Source: Lachnospiraceae bacterium (GTDB lineage Bacteria > Bacillota > Clostridia > Lachnospirales > Lachnospiraceae). Taken from it: a stretch of DNA of 64,000 nucleotides. The notes beneath the pieces were generated by a model. It was not told the DNA's origin. It was given only the letters and a program-made list of their open reading frames with translations, and did no database searches. Location: positions 124,001 through 188,000 of the forward strand of contig JAFZLD010000006.1 in the NCBI GenBank assembly GCA_017553505.1. Reading direction: 5' to 3'. This document shows positions 55,401 through 63,253 of this stretch, in pieces; positions within the stretch are counted from its first letter, which is position 1; every line of letters starts with the position of its first letter. A program made the translations under genes and the position numbers.

Positions 55401-55871
55401 GTGTTTACCCTTTCCAAAACGCTTACCGGCGTTCACACTTTGACATTTGTCTTCCATACGGATGACAGGATTTCCTTCGAAGGTTTTTATTTTACCAAGA
55501 ACTTAAAAGCGTATTCTGTGATACCTGCGGTTTCTTTTTCCAATATTGCCGGTGATACCTATGTTGTGGGTACTGACGCTATCACTTCTATAGGTAACAA
55601 CGTTGCGATAGAGTACGATGATATAGATTTCTCGGAAGGGCTTAGTAAAATAATAATTCGCGGTCGCTCTCACAACGAGAAGACTTCCATACATATTCTT
55701 TACGTGGAGGACGAAGTAGTACGAAGGGACCTTGCAGAGATTCCTTACTCGGAAGATTATGAGACCTTTGAAATAGAGCTTCCCGATATTCGTACGAAGG
55801 GCAAAATTAATCTTGTGTTCCTTCCGGGAAGTAACTTTGATCTTAAAGAATTCAGATTCGTAGCTAAATAG
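52458..55871 (+). CDS. GH2 glycosidase (beta-galactosidase-like) with C-terminal accessory modules
   Basis: An 1137-residue glycoside hydrolase family 2 enzyme. In order: sugar-binding jelly roll (about 10-170), Ig-like domain, TIM barrel with acid/base Glu379 (WGIGNEIYD) and nucleophile Glu457 (FGSETGS), then further beta domains (about 590-800), and two beta-sandwich modules at about 895-1010 and 1015-1135 resembling CBM6-type folds. It has no signal peptide, so it is cytoplasmic despite the binding-like modules. Divergent from the transporter operon, it likely acts on the imported oligosaccharide. Galactosidase, glucuronidase or mannosidase activity cannot be separated by eye. Confidence 0.9.
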   Translation: MTKSLFNNDWQFSEFELNTHFDKMFNSTLLKTTNLPHDYMIWHVNDLYKSEIGFYQKSFDMSVEPGHTYILRFEGVYMDSEIYLNGTKIFEWKYGYSTFDVDLTSYIKEGTNTVCVITTYRNLNSRWYSGAGIYRNVWLYDFDETYIPLDGVYLNAVKENDDFLLNVEVEAISSRGGEFTLENTLIDVSGVECATVSSTVSLAGAVSVCSQSMTVKTPTLWDIDNPYLYKVRTRILADNVVKEEVYNTLGFRTIEFDCDKGFFLNGRNVKIQGVCQHHDLGALGAAMNKSALRRQFEKLVKMGVNSIRTSHNMPAVEVMELADEMGILIYSESFDMWELPKTEFDYGNYFPTWWDKDVTSWVRRDRNHPSLIIWGIGNEIYDTHLESGLKWTRLLRDKVRELDHMHNAFIGIGSNYIAWENAQKCSDELELSGYNYGERLYDEHHKKYPHWRIFGSETGSTVQSRGIYHFPLETSLLTHMDAQCSCLGNCTTNWGSKSVDQVVADHRDRDYVFGQYIWTGWDYIGEPTPYHSKNSFFGQIDTAGFEKDTYYHYQAEWTDYKKAPMAHLLPYWDFNEGQIIDVIGYSNAPVVELLFNGKSLGRKDIDHLHGKKLYAQWKVPYSVGELKLVAYDECGAVVAEDVKRSFGDPAKIKLACTVKEIPADGETLAFVEISAVDNAGTFVADARNRVSVFVSGPGRLVGLDNGDSTDYEEYKCTSRRLFSGKLLAIIAPTFEPGEIKVTVESVGLPSESIIINSAVTESHASCMYCEANFASPASDDIPVRKIELTRQGGDSLSKVNPTSAVSYKIYPENATYRDIEFIALTPNSVTADYVNVEVNDNVARITAVGDGEFTLMAYCCNDKDHAEVISTLDYKITGLGQAKKDAYSMIPGINFDKAHSEDVSLSFLGGAFLPAGSDNISYVTYSKVDFGSIGSAEVHVPIFSFRDSLKLDIIDGDYETGECVFKGEYTAKSIYNTYQENVFTLSKTLTGVHTLTFVFHTDDRISFEGFYFTKNLKAYSVIPAVSFSNIAGDTYVVGTDAITSIGNNVAIEYDDIDFSEGLSKIIIRGRSHNEKTSIHILYVEDEVVRRDLAEIPYSEDYETFEIELPDIRTKGKINLVFLPGSNFDLKEFRFVAK

Positions 55872-55885
55872 CCACAAACGCAAAA

Positions 55886-55911
55886 CAGGTCGGAAGAAAT
55901 CTTCCGACCTG
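55886..55911. terminator. Bidirectional terminator between GH2 and the TelA-like gene
   Basis: Eleven-base perfect arms CAGGTCGGAAG/CTTCCGACCTG with a four-base loop; T-rich flanks on both sides serve two convergent genes. Confidence 0.85.
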
Positions 55912-55930
55912 AATCTTTGTGTCTTAATTA

Positions 55931-57121
55931 TCAACCGTTGCTCTTTAACTCAAGTAACTTCTGCTTTAACTCGCCTTCGATACGGCCAAGTTCTGCTTCT
56001 GCTTCTTTACGCTTCTGAGCACCTTCGGTCTGAATCTTCATAACTTCATCAAGAGTAGTGATGAGCTGTTCATTGGTGTGCTTAAGAGTCTCGATATCAA
56101 CAACGGATCTCTCAGCTTCCTTGGCGGTCTCGATGGTAGCCATCTTGAGGGTATCAGCGTTCTTCTTAAGAAGATCGTTGGTCATCTGGGTAACTGCGGA
56201 CTGAGCTGCGGTAGCCTGACGACCATGCTCGATACCAAGTGCAAGTACCATCTGGCTCTTCCAAAGAGGAATAGTGTTGATGAGGGAAGACTGAATCTTC
56301 TCAAGCATCTGAGTATCGTTGTTCTGAAGAAGTCTGGTCTGAGGACCCATCTGAATGGAAATCATACGGGTAAGCTCAAGGTCATGAAGCTTCTTCTCGA
56401 AACGGTTGCAAAGGTTAGCGAAGTCATTGTATGCCTGAGCATCTTCCTGAGCCCCGGTCTCTTCTGCTTTCTTACGAAGCTCTTCGAGTTCAACGGTTCT
56501 GGCCTGCTCAAGTCTCTTCTTACCTGCAATGATGTACATGGTAAGTTCTTTGTAATATTTCATGTTAAGGTCGTACATCTGGTCGAACATTGCGATGTCC
56601 TTCATAAGTACTACCTGGTGATTCTCAAGGTTCTTAACAATCTTATCTACGTTAGCTTCTGCCTTAGCGTAAGTGTTCTTAAGTGAATCAAGCTCGTGTT
56701 TCTTCTTCTGGAAGAAGCCTGCGATACCTTTCTTCTCAACTTCACCTACAGTCTTAAGCTCGGTAACAAGTGATGCAAGGTCCTGACCGATTTCGCCAAG
56801 GTCCTTGGTACGAACATTGTTAAGTGCATTTTCCGAGAAATTAGCAATGTTCTTCTGAGCTGCCGCACCATACTGCATTACCATGTTGGAGTCTCTGATG
56901 TCTATCTTGGTGTAGAAATCGTTAACTGCAGCTTTTTCCTGCTCGGTAAGCATGTCTTCGTTAATCTGAATAGCGTTGGCTTCGCGCTTTGCTTCCTTGG
57001 CCTTTTCTTCTTCCACGCTCTGGAAAGTAGAGTCGGCAAAAGCAGCCATATCCTGAGCAACAGTACTTGCCTGATTGGGCTCAAGAGTTAAAGTAGGTAC
57101 GGATGTTTCCATTTCTGCCAT
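55931..57121 (-). CDS. TelA/KlaA-family protein (toxic anion resistance)
   Basis: A 396-residue soluble, mostly helical protein with long coiled-coil stretches, matching the TelA family, named for tellurite resistance but also linked to envelope stress. The conserved block is RMISIQMGPQTRLLQNN near residue 250. It starts 22 bases after an XpaC-like gene, a pairing seen in many Firmicutes. The biochemical role is not established. Confidence 0.88.
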   Translation of the reverse strand: MAEMETSVPTLTLEPNQASTVAQDMAAFADSTFQSVEEEKAKEAKREANAIQINEDMLTEQEKAAVNDFYTKIDIRDSNMVMQYGAAAQKNIANFSENALNNVRTKDLGEIGQDLASLVTELKTVGEVEKKGIAGFFQKKKHELDSLKNTYAKAEANVDKIVKNLENHQVVLMKDIAMFDQMYDLNMKYYKELTMYIIAGKKRLEQARTVELEELRKKAEETGAQEDAQAYNDFANLCNRFEKKLHDLELTRMISIQMGPQTRLLQNNDTQMLEKIQSSLINTIPLWKSQMVLALGIEHGRQATAAQSAVTQMTNDLLKKNADTLKMATIETAKEAERSVVDIETLKHTNEQLITTLDEVMKIQTEGAQKRKEAEAELGRIEGELKQKLLELKSNG

Positions 57122-57143
57122 ATCTTCATATTCTCCCTTTATA

Positions 57144-57974
57144 TTATAGTGTTAAAGTAATGTCATCTTCCGTAAGACCTTCGGACTTAAGCATGTTCTG
57201 CATAACCGTAATATCGGTAGATACGTCCAAAGCTTCATCGGCATAGAGGGCATCGAGCTGCTTGTCAAAAGCACCAAGTGCCATATCCATCATATTCTCA
57301 ACTTTTTCTTTTGTCGAGTCTATATTTACACCGGAGATACCGGCTTCGTCCATGTACTTGTAGGAATTAAGAAGCTTAATAGTGGTGGGAAGGTAGTAGT
57401 CAAAGAACTTACCCATCTGTTTCTTCTTCTTGGGATGCTTGATAAGGTACTCTACAATCCTCTCGGTTACGGTCTCGAGGTGAACAATCTGCTCGGAAAT
57501 CTTCTCATCTTCGATAGCTTCGTCGAGTCTCTTCATCTCATCGATTGACTTGTCCATCTCTTCTACCATCTTGTCGATCTCAGCATCGCCGGTCTTCTTA
57601 TGTCTGGTAGGCTGAACCTTGGGCTCGGGAGTGGGAACATTTAGTGTCGGTGCAGGATCTTTAACCTCTCTGTAAGTGGTATCGACTACGGGCTTGTTCT
57701 GCTGCTCGTATCTTCTGCGGCGCTCTTCATCAGCTCTCTCTGCTGCCTGTCTGTCGTAATTGACACTGTAAGGATTCTTGGTAGGCTTGTTATCTTTATT
57801 AATCTCTGTGAAGCCATGCTTCTTAAGTACAGATGTAAGAATTGCTATTCCGCCCAACATACAAATTATCGGCAACAAAACAGCCAACATTAGCGGCATA
57901 AACCTGGTCACGATATAAATTCCAAATATTATTGATAATATGGTTCCAAAAGTGGAACCTTTTCTTCTTCTCAT
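57144..57974 (-). CDS. XpaC-like 5-bromo-4-chloroindolyl phosphate hydrolysis protein
   Basis: A 276-residue protein with two membrane segments near the N-terminus (about 9-27 and 29-45), a polar linker rich in Pro, Arg and Gln, then a helical domain (about 130-270) typical of the XpaC family found with TelA. ATG 57974 follows AGAGAG; a longer frame to 58046 is not used because it lies over the promoter. First gene of the pair. Confidence 0.8.
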   Translation of the reverse strand: MRRRKGSTFGTILSIIFGIYIVTRFMPLMLAVLLPIICMLGGIAILTSVLKKHGFTEINKDNKPTKNPYSVNYDRQAAERADEERRRRYEQQNKPVVDTTYREVKDPAPTLNVPTPEPKVQPTRHKKTGDAEIDKMVEEMDKSIDEMKRLDEAIEDEKISEQIVHLETVTERIVEYLIKHPKKKKQMGKFFDYYLPTTIKLLNSYKYMDEAGISGVNIDSTKEKVENMMDMALGAFDKQLDALYADEALDVSTDITVMQNMLKSEGLTEDDITLTL

Positions 57975-58018
57975 ATAAATCTCTCTTATAATATAGTACT
58001 TTAATAAACTACATATAT

Positions 58019-58046
58019 AGTATATCGTGGAATGTAAGGGTGTCAA
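58019..58046 (-). promoter_or_regulatory. Putative promoter of the XpaC-TelA pair
   Basis: Minus-strand -35 TTGACA (58046-58041), 16-base spacer, -10 TATACT (58024-58019), about 45 bases before the XpaC-like start. Confidence 0.7.
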
Positions 58047-58143
58047 GAAATGTTACCCTCCAAAAACTTAAACTTATATAAAGAAAAGTGCAAAATACGC
58101 TATGTTATTTTTCGTAACCGCGCATATTCTCTTCGGGCAAAAG

Positions 58144-58173
58144 AAAAGACCTGCGAAAACAGGTCTTTTTTTT
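58144..58173. terminator. Terminator of the metallophosphoesterase gene
   Basis: Ten-base arms AAAAGACCTG/CAGGTCTTTT with a six-base loop, T run on both strands. Confidence 0.85.
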
Positions 58174-59026
58174 ACTCCATATAAAGCAGTTCATCCACCG
58201 CTTTTTTCATAAATCGTTCAGGAATCTTAGGCCATTCGCAATGCCCGGTTTCGTATTCGCACAGCTCCATTGCTTTGTTAAGTACAAGGTTATGGTCGAT
58301 GGTCCCGCCCTTTAAAAGGTCTTCGGTAATTACGCTCCAGTAAGGCGCGATTCTGTAAAGGCCTTCTTCACGCATACTCTTGATTTCTGCGCCGATATCG
58401 TAAGGAACCTCTATATATTCGGGGCGCCACGACTCTCTGCCTCCGTGAAGAATCATGCATCTTGCTATCATCTCTCCGCTTCCCGAAAGTCCGACGGAGC
58501 CGGGATTCCAGATAATCTTATTCGCTATATATGTTACCTTAGCCTTGTGTGTGTGGCCGCAGAGAATATATTTCTCTTCGATATTGTCAAAGAAAGCGGG
58601 ACTTTCTTTCTCTATATTACCCTTGTTATTATCTGTGGAACCATGGCAGATTCTGATGGCGGGATAGCCGTCTATCTTGATGGTATCTTCAATCGGAAGT
58701 GTCTTAAAGAATTCCACGGTTTCGGGCGAAACGTTCTCGTAAGCGTATCTTAACATCCCGACAATACTGGGGTAACCGTCCCAGTCGGTATTGTAACCGC
58801 CGAGTCCTTTAATAATGTAGTCTTCCTTGTTGCCTCTTAACATGAAGCATCTGCGATGTTTACGCAACTCATCTATTAATTTGAGGGTTTTCTCCGGACA
58901 AGGGAGCTCGCCTACATAATCGCCTAAGAATATGTAGGCATTTACCTTTCTTCGCTCTAAATATTGAATGCAGCTTTTGAAAGCTTCGTAATTGCTGTGA
59001 ATATCGGATAGTACCGCTAATTTCAT
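58172..59026 (-). CDS. Calcineurin-like metallophosphoesterase
   Basis: A 284-residue soluble hydrolase. Metal ligands appear in the family order: SDIHSN (Asp8, His10), GDYVGE, GNKED, then CHGS and CGHTHKA near residue 157. It is closest to the YfcE/MJ0936-type group of phosphodiesterases. Single gene; the substrate is unknown. Its ribosome binding site lies in the loop of a perfect hairpin. Confidence 0.9.
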   Translation of the reverse strand: MKLAVLSDIHSNYEAFKSCIQYLERRKVNAYIFLGDYVGELPCPEKTLKLIDELRKHRRCFMLRGNKEDYIIKGLGGYNTDWDGYPSIVGMLRYAYENVSPETVEFFKTLPIEDTIKIDGYPAIRICHGSTDNNKGNIEKESPAFFDNIEEKYILCGHTHKAKVTYIANKIIWNPGSVGLSGSGEMIARCMILHGGRESWRPEYIEVPYDIGAEIKSMREEGLYRIAPYWSVITEDLLKGGTIDHNLVLNKAMELCEYETGHCEWPKIPERFMKKAVDELLYME

Positions 59027-59054
59027 GTAACCACTCCTTTCGTCGATGGTTACA
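59026..59054 (-). promoter_or_regulatory. Hairpin enclosing the ribosome binding site of the metallophosphoesterase
   Basis: Arms TGTAACCA (59054-59047) and TGGTTACA (59033-59026) pair perfectly; the 13-base loop contains AAAGGAG, and the second arm includes the A of the start codon. Translation could be gated by this fold. Confidence 0.5.
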
Positions 59055-59125
59055 CTTTAGCATCCTAATCTTCATATATATAAGCGAAGTTCTTTAAGTT
59101 TCGGTTTACAAATCTGTCGATTTTC

Positions 59126-60157
59126 TTAAGGCTGGTTGGTAATGTTTCTTTTGGTGGCCTCTAAGCCCGCTATGACTTTGTCACACCATCTGTCAAAGTC
59201 GGGGTCCTCAATCTGAAGTGCAGGATTAAGCAAAACGTTATCAAGACATCTTCTTATTCCTTCTTCAAATCTGATACTTGGATTAAAGTCTGGAACGGCA
59301 CGCTTAAGCTTCGAGTTGTCAAAAATTACCGTGTTGGCCTTATCACCTATGAGGCTTCCCGTAAAATCGTATTGTCTTCCGACATCCGCAAGAAACTTCG
59401 AAGAAACGTAGTAAGGCTTAAGCTCAACTCCAAGAACCTTAGCGATTGTCTGATATATCTGGTTCCAGGTAAGATGCTCATCGTTGGTAATCTGAAATGC
59501 CTCGCCGATAGCGTGGGGATTGGCCATGAGTCCCACGAATCCTTTTGCAAAATCTTCATTATAGGTCATCGTCCAAAGAGATGTTCCGTCTCCGTGAATA
59601 ATTACGGGCTTGCCGTCAAGCATTCTTTTGATAACCTGGTAGCTGCCCTTGGCTCCGTGAACTCCGAGCGGTACGGATCTGTCGTCGTAAGTGTGGCTCG
59701 GTCTGATAATCGTAACCGGGAACCCTTCTTCGCGATACTTCTTCAAAAGAAACTCTTCGCAAGCAATCTTGTTACGCGAGTACTCCCAGTAAGGATTTGC
59801 AAGAGTGGTGCCCTCGGTAATCACGCAGTCCGCCGGAAGCTTATTGTATGCAGATGCCGAACTTATATACATAAACTGGTCGGTCTTGCCGTTAAAGAGC
59901 CTAAAATCTCTCTCCACCTGCGCCGGCACAAAACCGATAAAATCGCACACTGTGTCAAAATGCTTACCTTCCAGCACTGCTGCCGTGGTAGCTTCATCAT
60001 TGATGTCTACGGTTATAGTATCGACGCCCCTGGGAAGCTCTCCCATTCTTGTGCCTCGATTTAAAAGTGTAAGGTGCCATTCGTTCCCGGAAGCCAAAAG
60101 TCTCGTAATTGCCATACTGATGGTTCCTGTTCCGCCGATAAACAATGCTTCTTTCAT
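59126..60157 (-). CDS. NAD-dependent epimerase/dehydratase-family protein
   Basis: A 343-residue extended short-chain dehydrogenase. The NAD loop is FIGGTGTISMA near residue 7, unusual because the first glycines read GGTGTIS. The catalytic pair Tyr-x3-Lys may be YSRNK, and an SSASAY strand lies before it. It resembles CSP41/atypical SDR proteins and sugar-nucleotide epimerases. No glycan genes adjoin it directly, so the substrate is open. Confidence 0.82.
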   Translation of the reverse strand: MKEALFIGGTGTISMAITRLLASGNEWHLTLLNRGTRMGELPRGVDTITVDINDEATTAAVLEGKHFDTVCDFIGFVPAQVERDFRLFNGKTDQFMYISSASAYNKLPADCVITEGTTLANPYWEYSRNKIACEEFLLKKYREEGFPVTIIRPSHTYDDRSVPLGVHGAKGSYQVIKRMLDGKPVIIHGDGTSLWTMTYNEDFAKGFVGLMANPHAIGEAFQITNDEHLTWNQIYQTIAKVLGVELKPYYVSSKFLADVGRQYDFTGSLIGDKANTVIFDNSKLKRAVPDFNPSIRFEEGIRRCLDNVLLNPALQIEDPDFDRWCDKVIAGLEATKRNITNQP

Positions 60158-60284
60158 GTGTGACCCTCCTTGTATTCAATTAACCCTATACCTTCTGATT
60201 TAATTGTACGAAAGAACCGGAGAAAGATATATAGAAATAGAACGCTTTTTTATTATTTTTTGTTCCGCACGTATCTATACAAAA

Positions 60285-60315
60285 GAAAACGGGAAGGCTT
60301 TATGAGCCTCCCCGT
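60285..60315 (-). terminator. Terminator of the aquaporin-family gene
   Basis: Eleven-base arms ACGGGGAGGCT/AGCCTTCCCGT with one G-U pair, then TTTTCTTTT on the minus strand. Confidence 0.87.
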
Positions 60316-60326
60316 CAGAGAATTCA

Positions 60327-61019
60327 CTATTTGTCAGATTCAAGTGCCTTATATGTAAATGCCGCAAGAGCCGCACCTACAAGCGGGCCTACTATAAATA
60401 CGTAAAGGGCTTTAATCGGATCTGCATTACCTGCGATAGCCGCTACAATTGCAGGACCGAAGCTTCTTGCCGGATTAACGGATGTTCCCGTAAGTCCGAT
60501 TCCCAGAATATGTACAAGAGTAAGTGTCAAGCCAATTATCAATCCGCCGAAAGAACCCTGGCCGGCTTTCTTCGAGGTAACACCGAGAATTGTAAGTACA
60601 AAGATGAATGTAAGAACTATCTCAACCAAAAGTCCTGCTGCCACGCTGCCGTTCACACCTGCAAGGCCGTTAGAACCAAATCCGCCGGTCATATCAGTTA
60701 AGCCGCCCAGACTAAAGATTGCTGCAAGCACACCTGCTCCGGTCAAAGCACCCAGACACTGTGCGATAACGTATCCGCAGAAATCTTTACCGGTCATTCC
60801 GCCGTTAATCAATACGCCAAGTGAAACCGCAGGATTGATATGGCATCCCGAAATGTTTCCTACACAATACGCCATACCTACGATTACGAGACCAAATGCC
60901 AAAGCCGTAAGCAAATATCCGCTTCCGCTTGCCGCATCACATCCGACCAACATCGCGGTTCCGCAACCCAGGGTTACGAGTACACAAGTTCCGATAAATT
61001 CAGCAATATACTTCTTCAT
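60327..61019 (-). CDS. Aquaporin/glycerol facilitator family channel
   Basis: A 230-residue membrane channel with six helices and both pore motifs, HINPAVS near residue 65 and VNPARSFGPA near residue 180, the second in the form found in water-selective AqpZ. Gly-rich helices fit. ATG 61019 has AAAGGAGAAAG upstream; the longer frame from 61058 does not. Whether water or small solutes pass cannot be settled by eye. Confidence 0.93.
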   Translation of the reverse strand: MKKYIAEFIGTCVLVTLGCGTAMLVGCDAASGSGYLLTALAFGLVIVGMAYCVGNISGCHINPAVSLGVLINGGMTGKDFCGYVIAQCLGALTGAGVLAAIFSLGGLTDMTGGFGSNGLAGVNGSVAAGLLVEIVLTFIFVLTILGVTSKKAGQGSFGGLIIGLTLTLVHILGIGLTGTSVNPARSFGPAIVAAIAGNADPIKALYVFIVGPLVGAALAAFTYKALESDK

Positions 61020-61091
61020 TCTTTCTCCTTTCGCTGTTCGCATCAAAAAAAGATACATATATATTGAGAAGATTATTCTCCCCTTATATAT

Positions 61092-61119
61092 ATTGTATCC
61101 TTTTGTGATTAAAATGCAA
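61092..61119 (-). promoter_or_regulatory. Putative promoter of the aquaporin-family gene
   Basis: Minus-strand -35 TTGCAT (61119-61114), 16-base spacer, -10 TACAAT (61097-61092). A small hairpin GAGAA/TTCTC (61080-61066) follows in the leader. Confidence 0.55.
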
Positions 61120-61136
61120 GATATGGTATACCGTAT

Positions 61137-62177
61137 TTAATTTTTGCGAGCTTTTCTGAAATCTCTGTAAGCCCATAATAAGGAGTACTGTACGAAGAAT
61201 CTCAGCGAGCTTTTCATAAGTATGTCGACGTATTTCTTTTGCTCCGCATCCATATGTCGTCCGTACTCGGGATTATTTCTGAAGTTCGGGAACTCTTCAA
61301 GCATGCGCTTCTTCATATGTTCGACAAAAGAAAGCTTCTTTCCGTGCTTGATACGCATATAAGAGAAAAGCGTATTCACAAAATATGTCGTAGTGAAGTT
61401 ACTCTCGATTTCAGACTTGTACTCATCAAAGAAGCCTCGGCTCTTCATCTCCGAAAGCATCATCTCACTGGCCTTCAGTCTGTCCTCGCAACGGCTCACC
61501 GTAATGGTATGAACAGTGGAAGTGTCATGCTGATAGTAGTAATAGAGCGGTTCCCTGACATATTCAAAGTGCTTGTAATACATTTCCCAAATCGGGCCCG
61601 CACAATTGTCCTCATAAAGCATCTTCTCCGGGAAAGAAAGATTGTTGTTCCCAATCAGATCCGCACGATATACTTTCATAACCATGCTTCCTGCTTTTTT
61701 GAGTAACTTACAACGCTTTTCATGCGTCATGATTCCCGGCACATCTTCGGCTATATCATGATAAATCGGACCGACTTCAAAAGTCTGCTTTTCCACAACC
61801 GTGAACCCGCAGCCCACAACATCGGCCCCGGTTTCTTCTCCTCGTTTAATCAATTTCTCATAATAGTCCGGCGTAATCCAGTCATCCGAATCAATAAACC
61901 CAATCCACTCACCCTGAGCCTCTTTGATTCCGAGATTTCTCGCGCCACCCTGACGACGATTCTCGGGAGAATCTATTACCTTAAACTTCTCGGGATATCG
62001 CGCCTTATAGTCGTTTAAAATCTCAAGCGAATTATCGGGCGAAGCGTCATTAACAGCAATAATCTCATAATCGCCTATCGTCTGATTCACAAGTGAATCG
62101 AGGCAAAAAGACAACTTATTGTCGGCTGCGGTATTGTAAACAGGAACAATGATACTAAGTTTCATAGCAAAATCCAT
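61137..62177 (-). CDS. Family 2 glycosyltransferase
   Basis: A 346-residue GT-A enzyme that moves a sugar from a nucleotide donor. The N-terminal core has SIIVPVYNT, NDASPDNS and the donor-binding FIDSDDW near residue 97. The C-terminal 130 residues are helical and basic, suited to membrane contact. Start at ATG 62177 overlaps the previous stop (TAATG); ATG 62165 with GGA seven bases upstream is equally possible. Last gene of the visible glycan operon. Confidence 0.9.
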   Translation of the reverse strand: MDFAMKLSIIVPVYNTAADNKLSFCLDSLVNQTIGDYEIIAVNDASPDNSLEILNDYKARYPEKFKVIDSPENRRQGGARNLGIKEAQGEWIGFIDSDDWITPDYYEKLIKRGEETGADVVGCGFTVVEKQTFEVGPIYHDIAEDVPGIMTHEKRCKLLKKAGSMVMKVYRADLIGNNNLSFPEKMLYEDNCAGPIWEMYYKHFEYVREPLYYYYQHDTSTVHTITVSRCEDRLKASEMMLSEMKSRGFFDEYKSEIESNFTTTYFVNTLFSYMRIKHGKKLSFVEHMKKRMLEEFPNFRNNPEYGRHMDAEQKKYVDILMKSSLRFFVQYSLLWAYRDFRKARKN

Positions 62178-63253
62178 TATTCTTTAATGTATGCGTGTAT
62201 TGAAGGGTCCTCGTATTTGTCCATAAATTTCTTGCCCAAATGGATTTTCTCATCCGCAAAAGTTATGCTACCCAGTTCGGTAAAAACACTTACAACCTTC
62301 TTAAAGTGTACTTTCGAAAAGAAATTGAGGATTTCCATCGGAACCTTCTTATCAAACTGAAAAACATCGCTGAACAGATTCTCGTAATCCAAATCATCTC
62401 TGGGGTGAATCTTTAAGAAAACATTTCCCTCAGTCTTATACTCATTGACCAAGTCTCTGAAAAGCTTTTCTCTTACATCAAGCGTGCATAAGGGCTCGGT
62501 AAGAATCAAAATGTTATCGCTGCTTCCTTCCGTATTACTGATTTCCGAAAGCATACGATTGATATCTTTGACAAATACTTTGACTAGGGCATCCTTTTCT
62601 TCTTCCGTAAGAGAAGACTCAAGTTCAAGCCTCGGAACTTCTTTGTACTTGTAAAAAGTATCATCTATGATGGATAAATCGTTCACTTCCACATCAACCG
62701 CATATTTGCTGTAGCCTTCCTGCAAAAAGATAAGATTAAGTCCCATACTCATAAACTTCTTAAAGCCAAAGCCTTTGGGGTTGTCTCTCTTGGCAGGAAT
62801 GGAACGGCTTAAATAATTAAGTCCGTCCTCAACCACGTGATAACGTACTTTCTTTTGATTAAGGTAAAGACCTATGGGATCGGTATCGCAAAAAACATAA
62901 ACGTCATCGTAATCCTTGAAATTGACCGGAACATACTTCTCCTGAAGCTTCGCAAACTTCTTGGTGAACTGAATACGAGGAATGGTATTGGCAATAATAT
63001 TTCCTCTGTTCACTTTATACTTGGCAAGTTCGGGAAAGAAAGTCTCTCTCTTTTCATCAAATTCCAGCACTTCCTTAAAATATCCCGATTCGAGAATCCT
63101 GCCTTTGATATCACCGAAATCATTGGACATTAAGCTAAGCACCATAGTGGCATTACCCTTTTCTTCTGCGGGTTGCTTAAATTCCTTTAAGAAAGATATG
63201 TATAAATGATAAAACGTATGGCATACGTAAATTCTGCCCTTTTTGTGTGTCAC
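62177..63253 (-). CDS. GT52-like glycosyltransferase (sialyltransferase-type fold)
   Basis: A 358-residue protein I place near glycosyltransferase family 52: N-terminal VCHTFYHLYIS, a middle VVEDGLNYL and a C-terminal KIHPRDDLDY typical of the GT-B sialyl/lipooligosaccharide transferases. It overlaps the PseG-like gene by four bases (ATGA) and touches the GT2 gene, so the three are co-translated. With PseG upstream, the donor may be an activated nonulosonic acid, which is inference. Confidence 0.75.
   Translation of the reverse strand: MTHKKGRIYVCHTFYHLYISFLKEFKQPAEEKGNATMVLSLMSNDFGDIKGRILESGYFKEVLEFDEKRETFFPELAKYKVNRGNIIANTIPRIQFTKKFAKLQEKYVPVNFKDYDDVYVFCDTDPIGLYLNQKKVRYHVVEDGLNYLSRSIPAKRDNPKGFGFKKFMSMGLNLIFLQEGYSKYAVDVEVNDLSIIDDTFYKYKEVPRLELESSLTEEEKDALVKVFVKDINRMLSEISNTEGSSDNILILTEPLCTLDVREKLFRDLVNEYKTEGNVFLKIHPRDDLDYENLFSDVFQFDKKVPMEILNFFSKVHFKKVVSVFTELGSITFADEKIHLGKKFMDKYEDPSIHAYIKE

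Noticed and set aside
59372-60064. Plus-strand frame of 230 codons opposite the epimerase-like gene.
   Set aside because: It is a shadow of the minus-strand gene: no ribosome binding site, no recognisable domain, and amino acid composition typical of an antisense frame. The same applies to 56078-56686, 17119-17580, 53622-54158 and 1472-2254.
5352-61332. The octamer CAAAAGAA recurs many times (for example 19872, 20046, 22653, 36318, 51588, 58138, 60280) and looked like a strand-biased genome motif.
   Set aside because: The complement TTCTTTTG also occurs often on the plus strand (for example near 7645, 13045, 15006, 34735, 62848). Most copies fall on Ser-Phe (TCT TTT) or Gln/Lys-Lys codons, so codon and base composition explain it. 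Counts were by eye.
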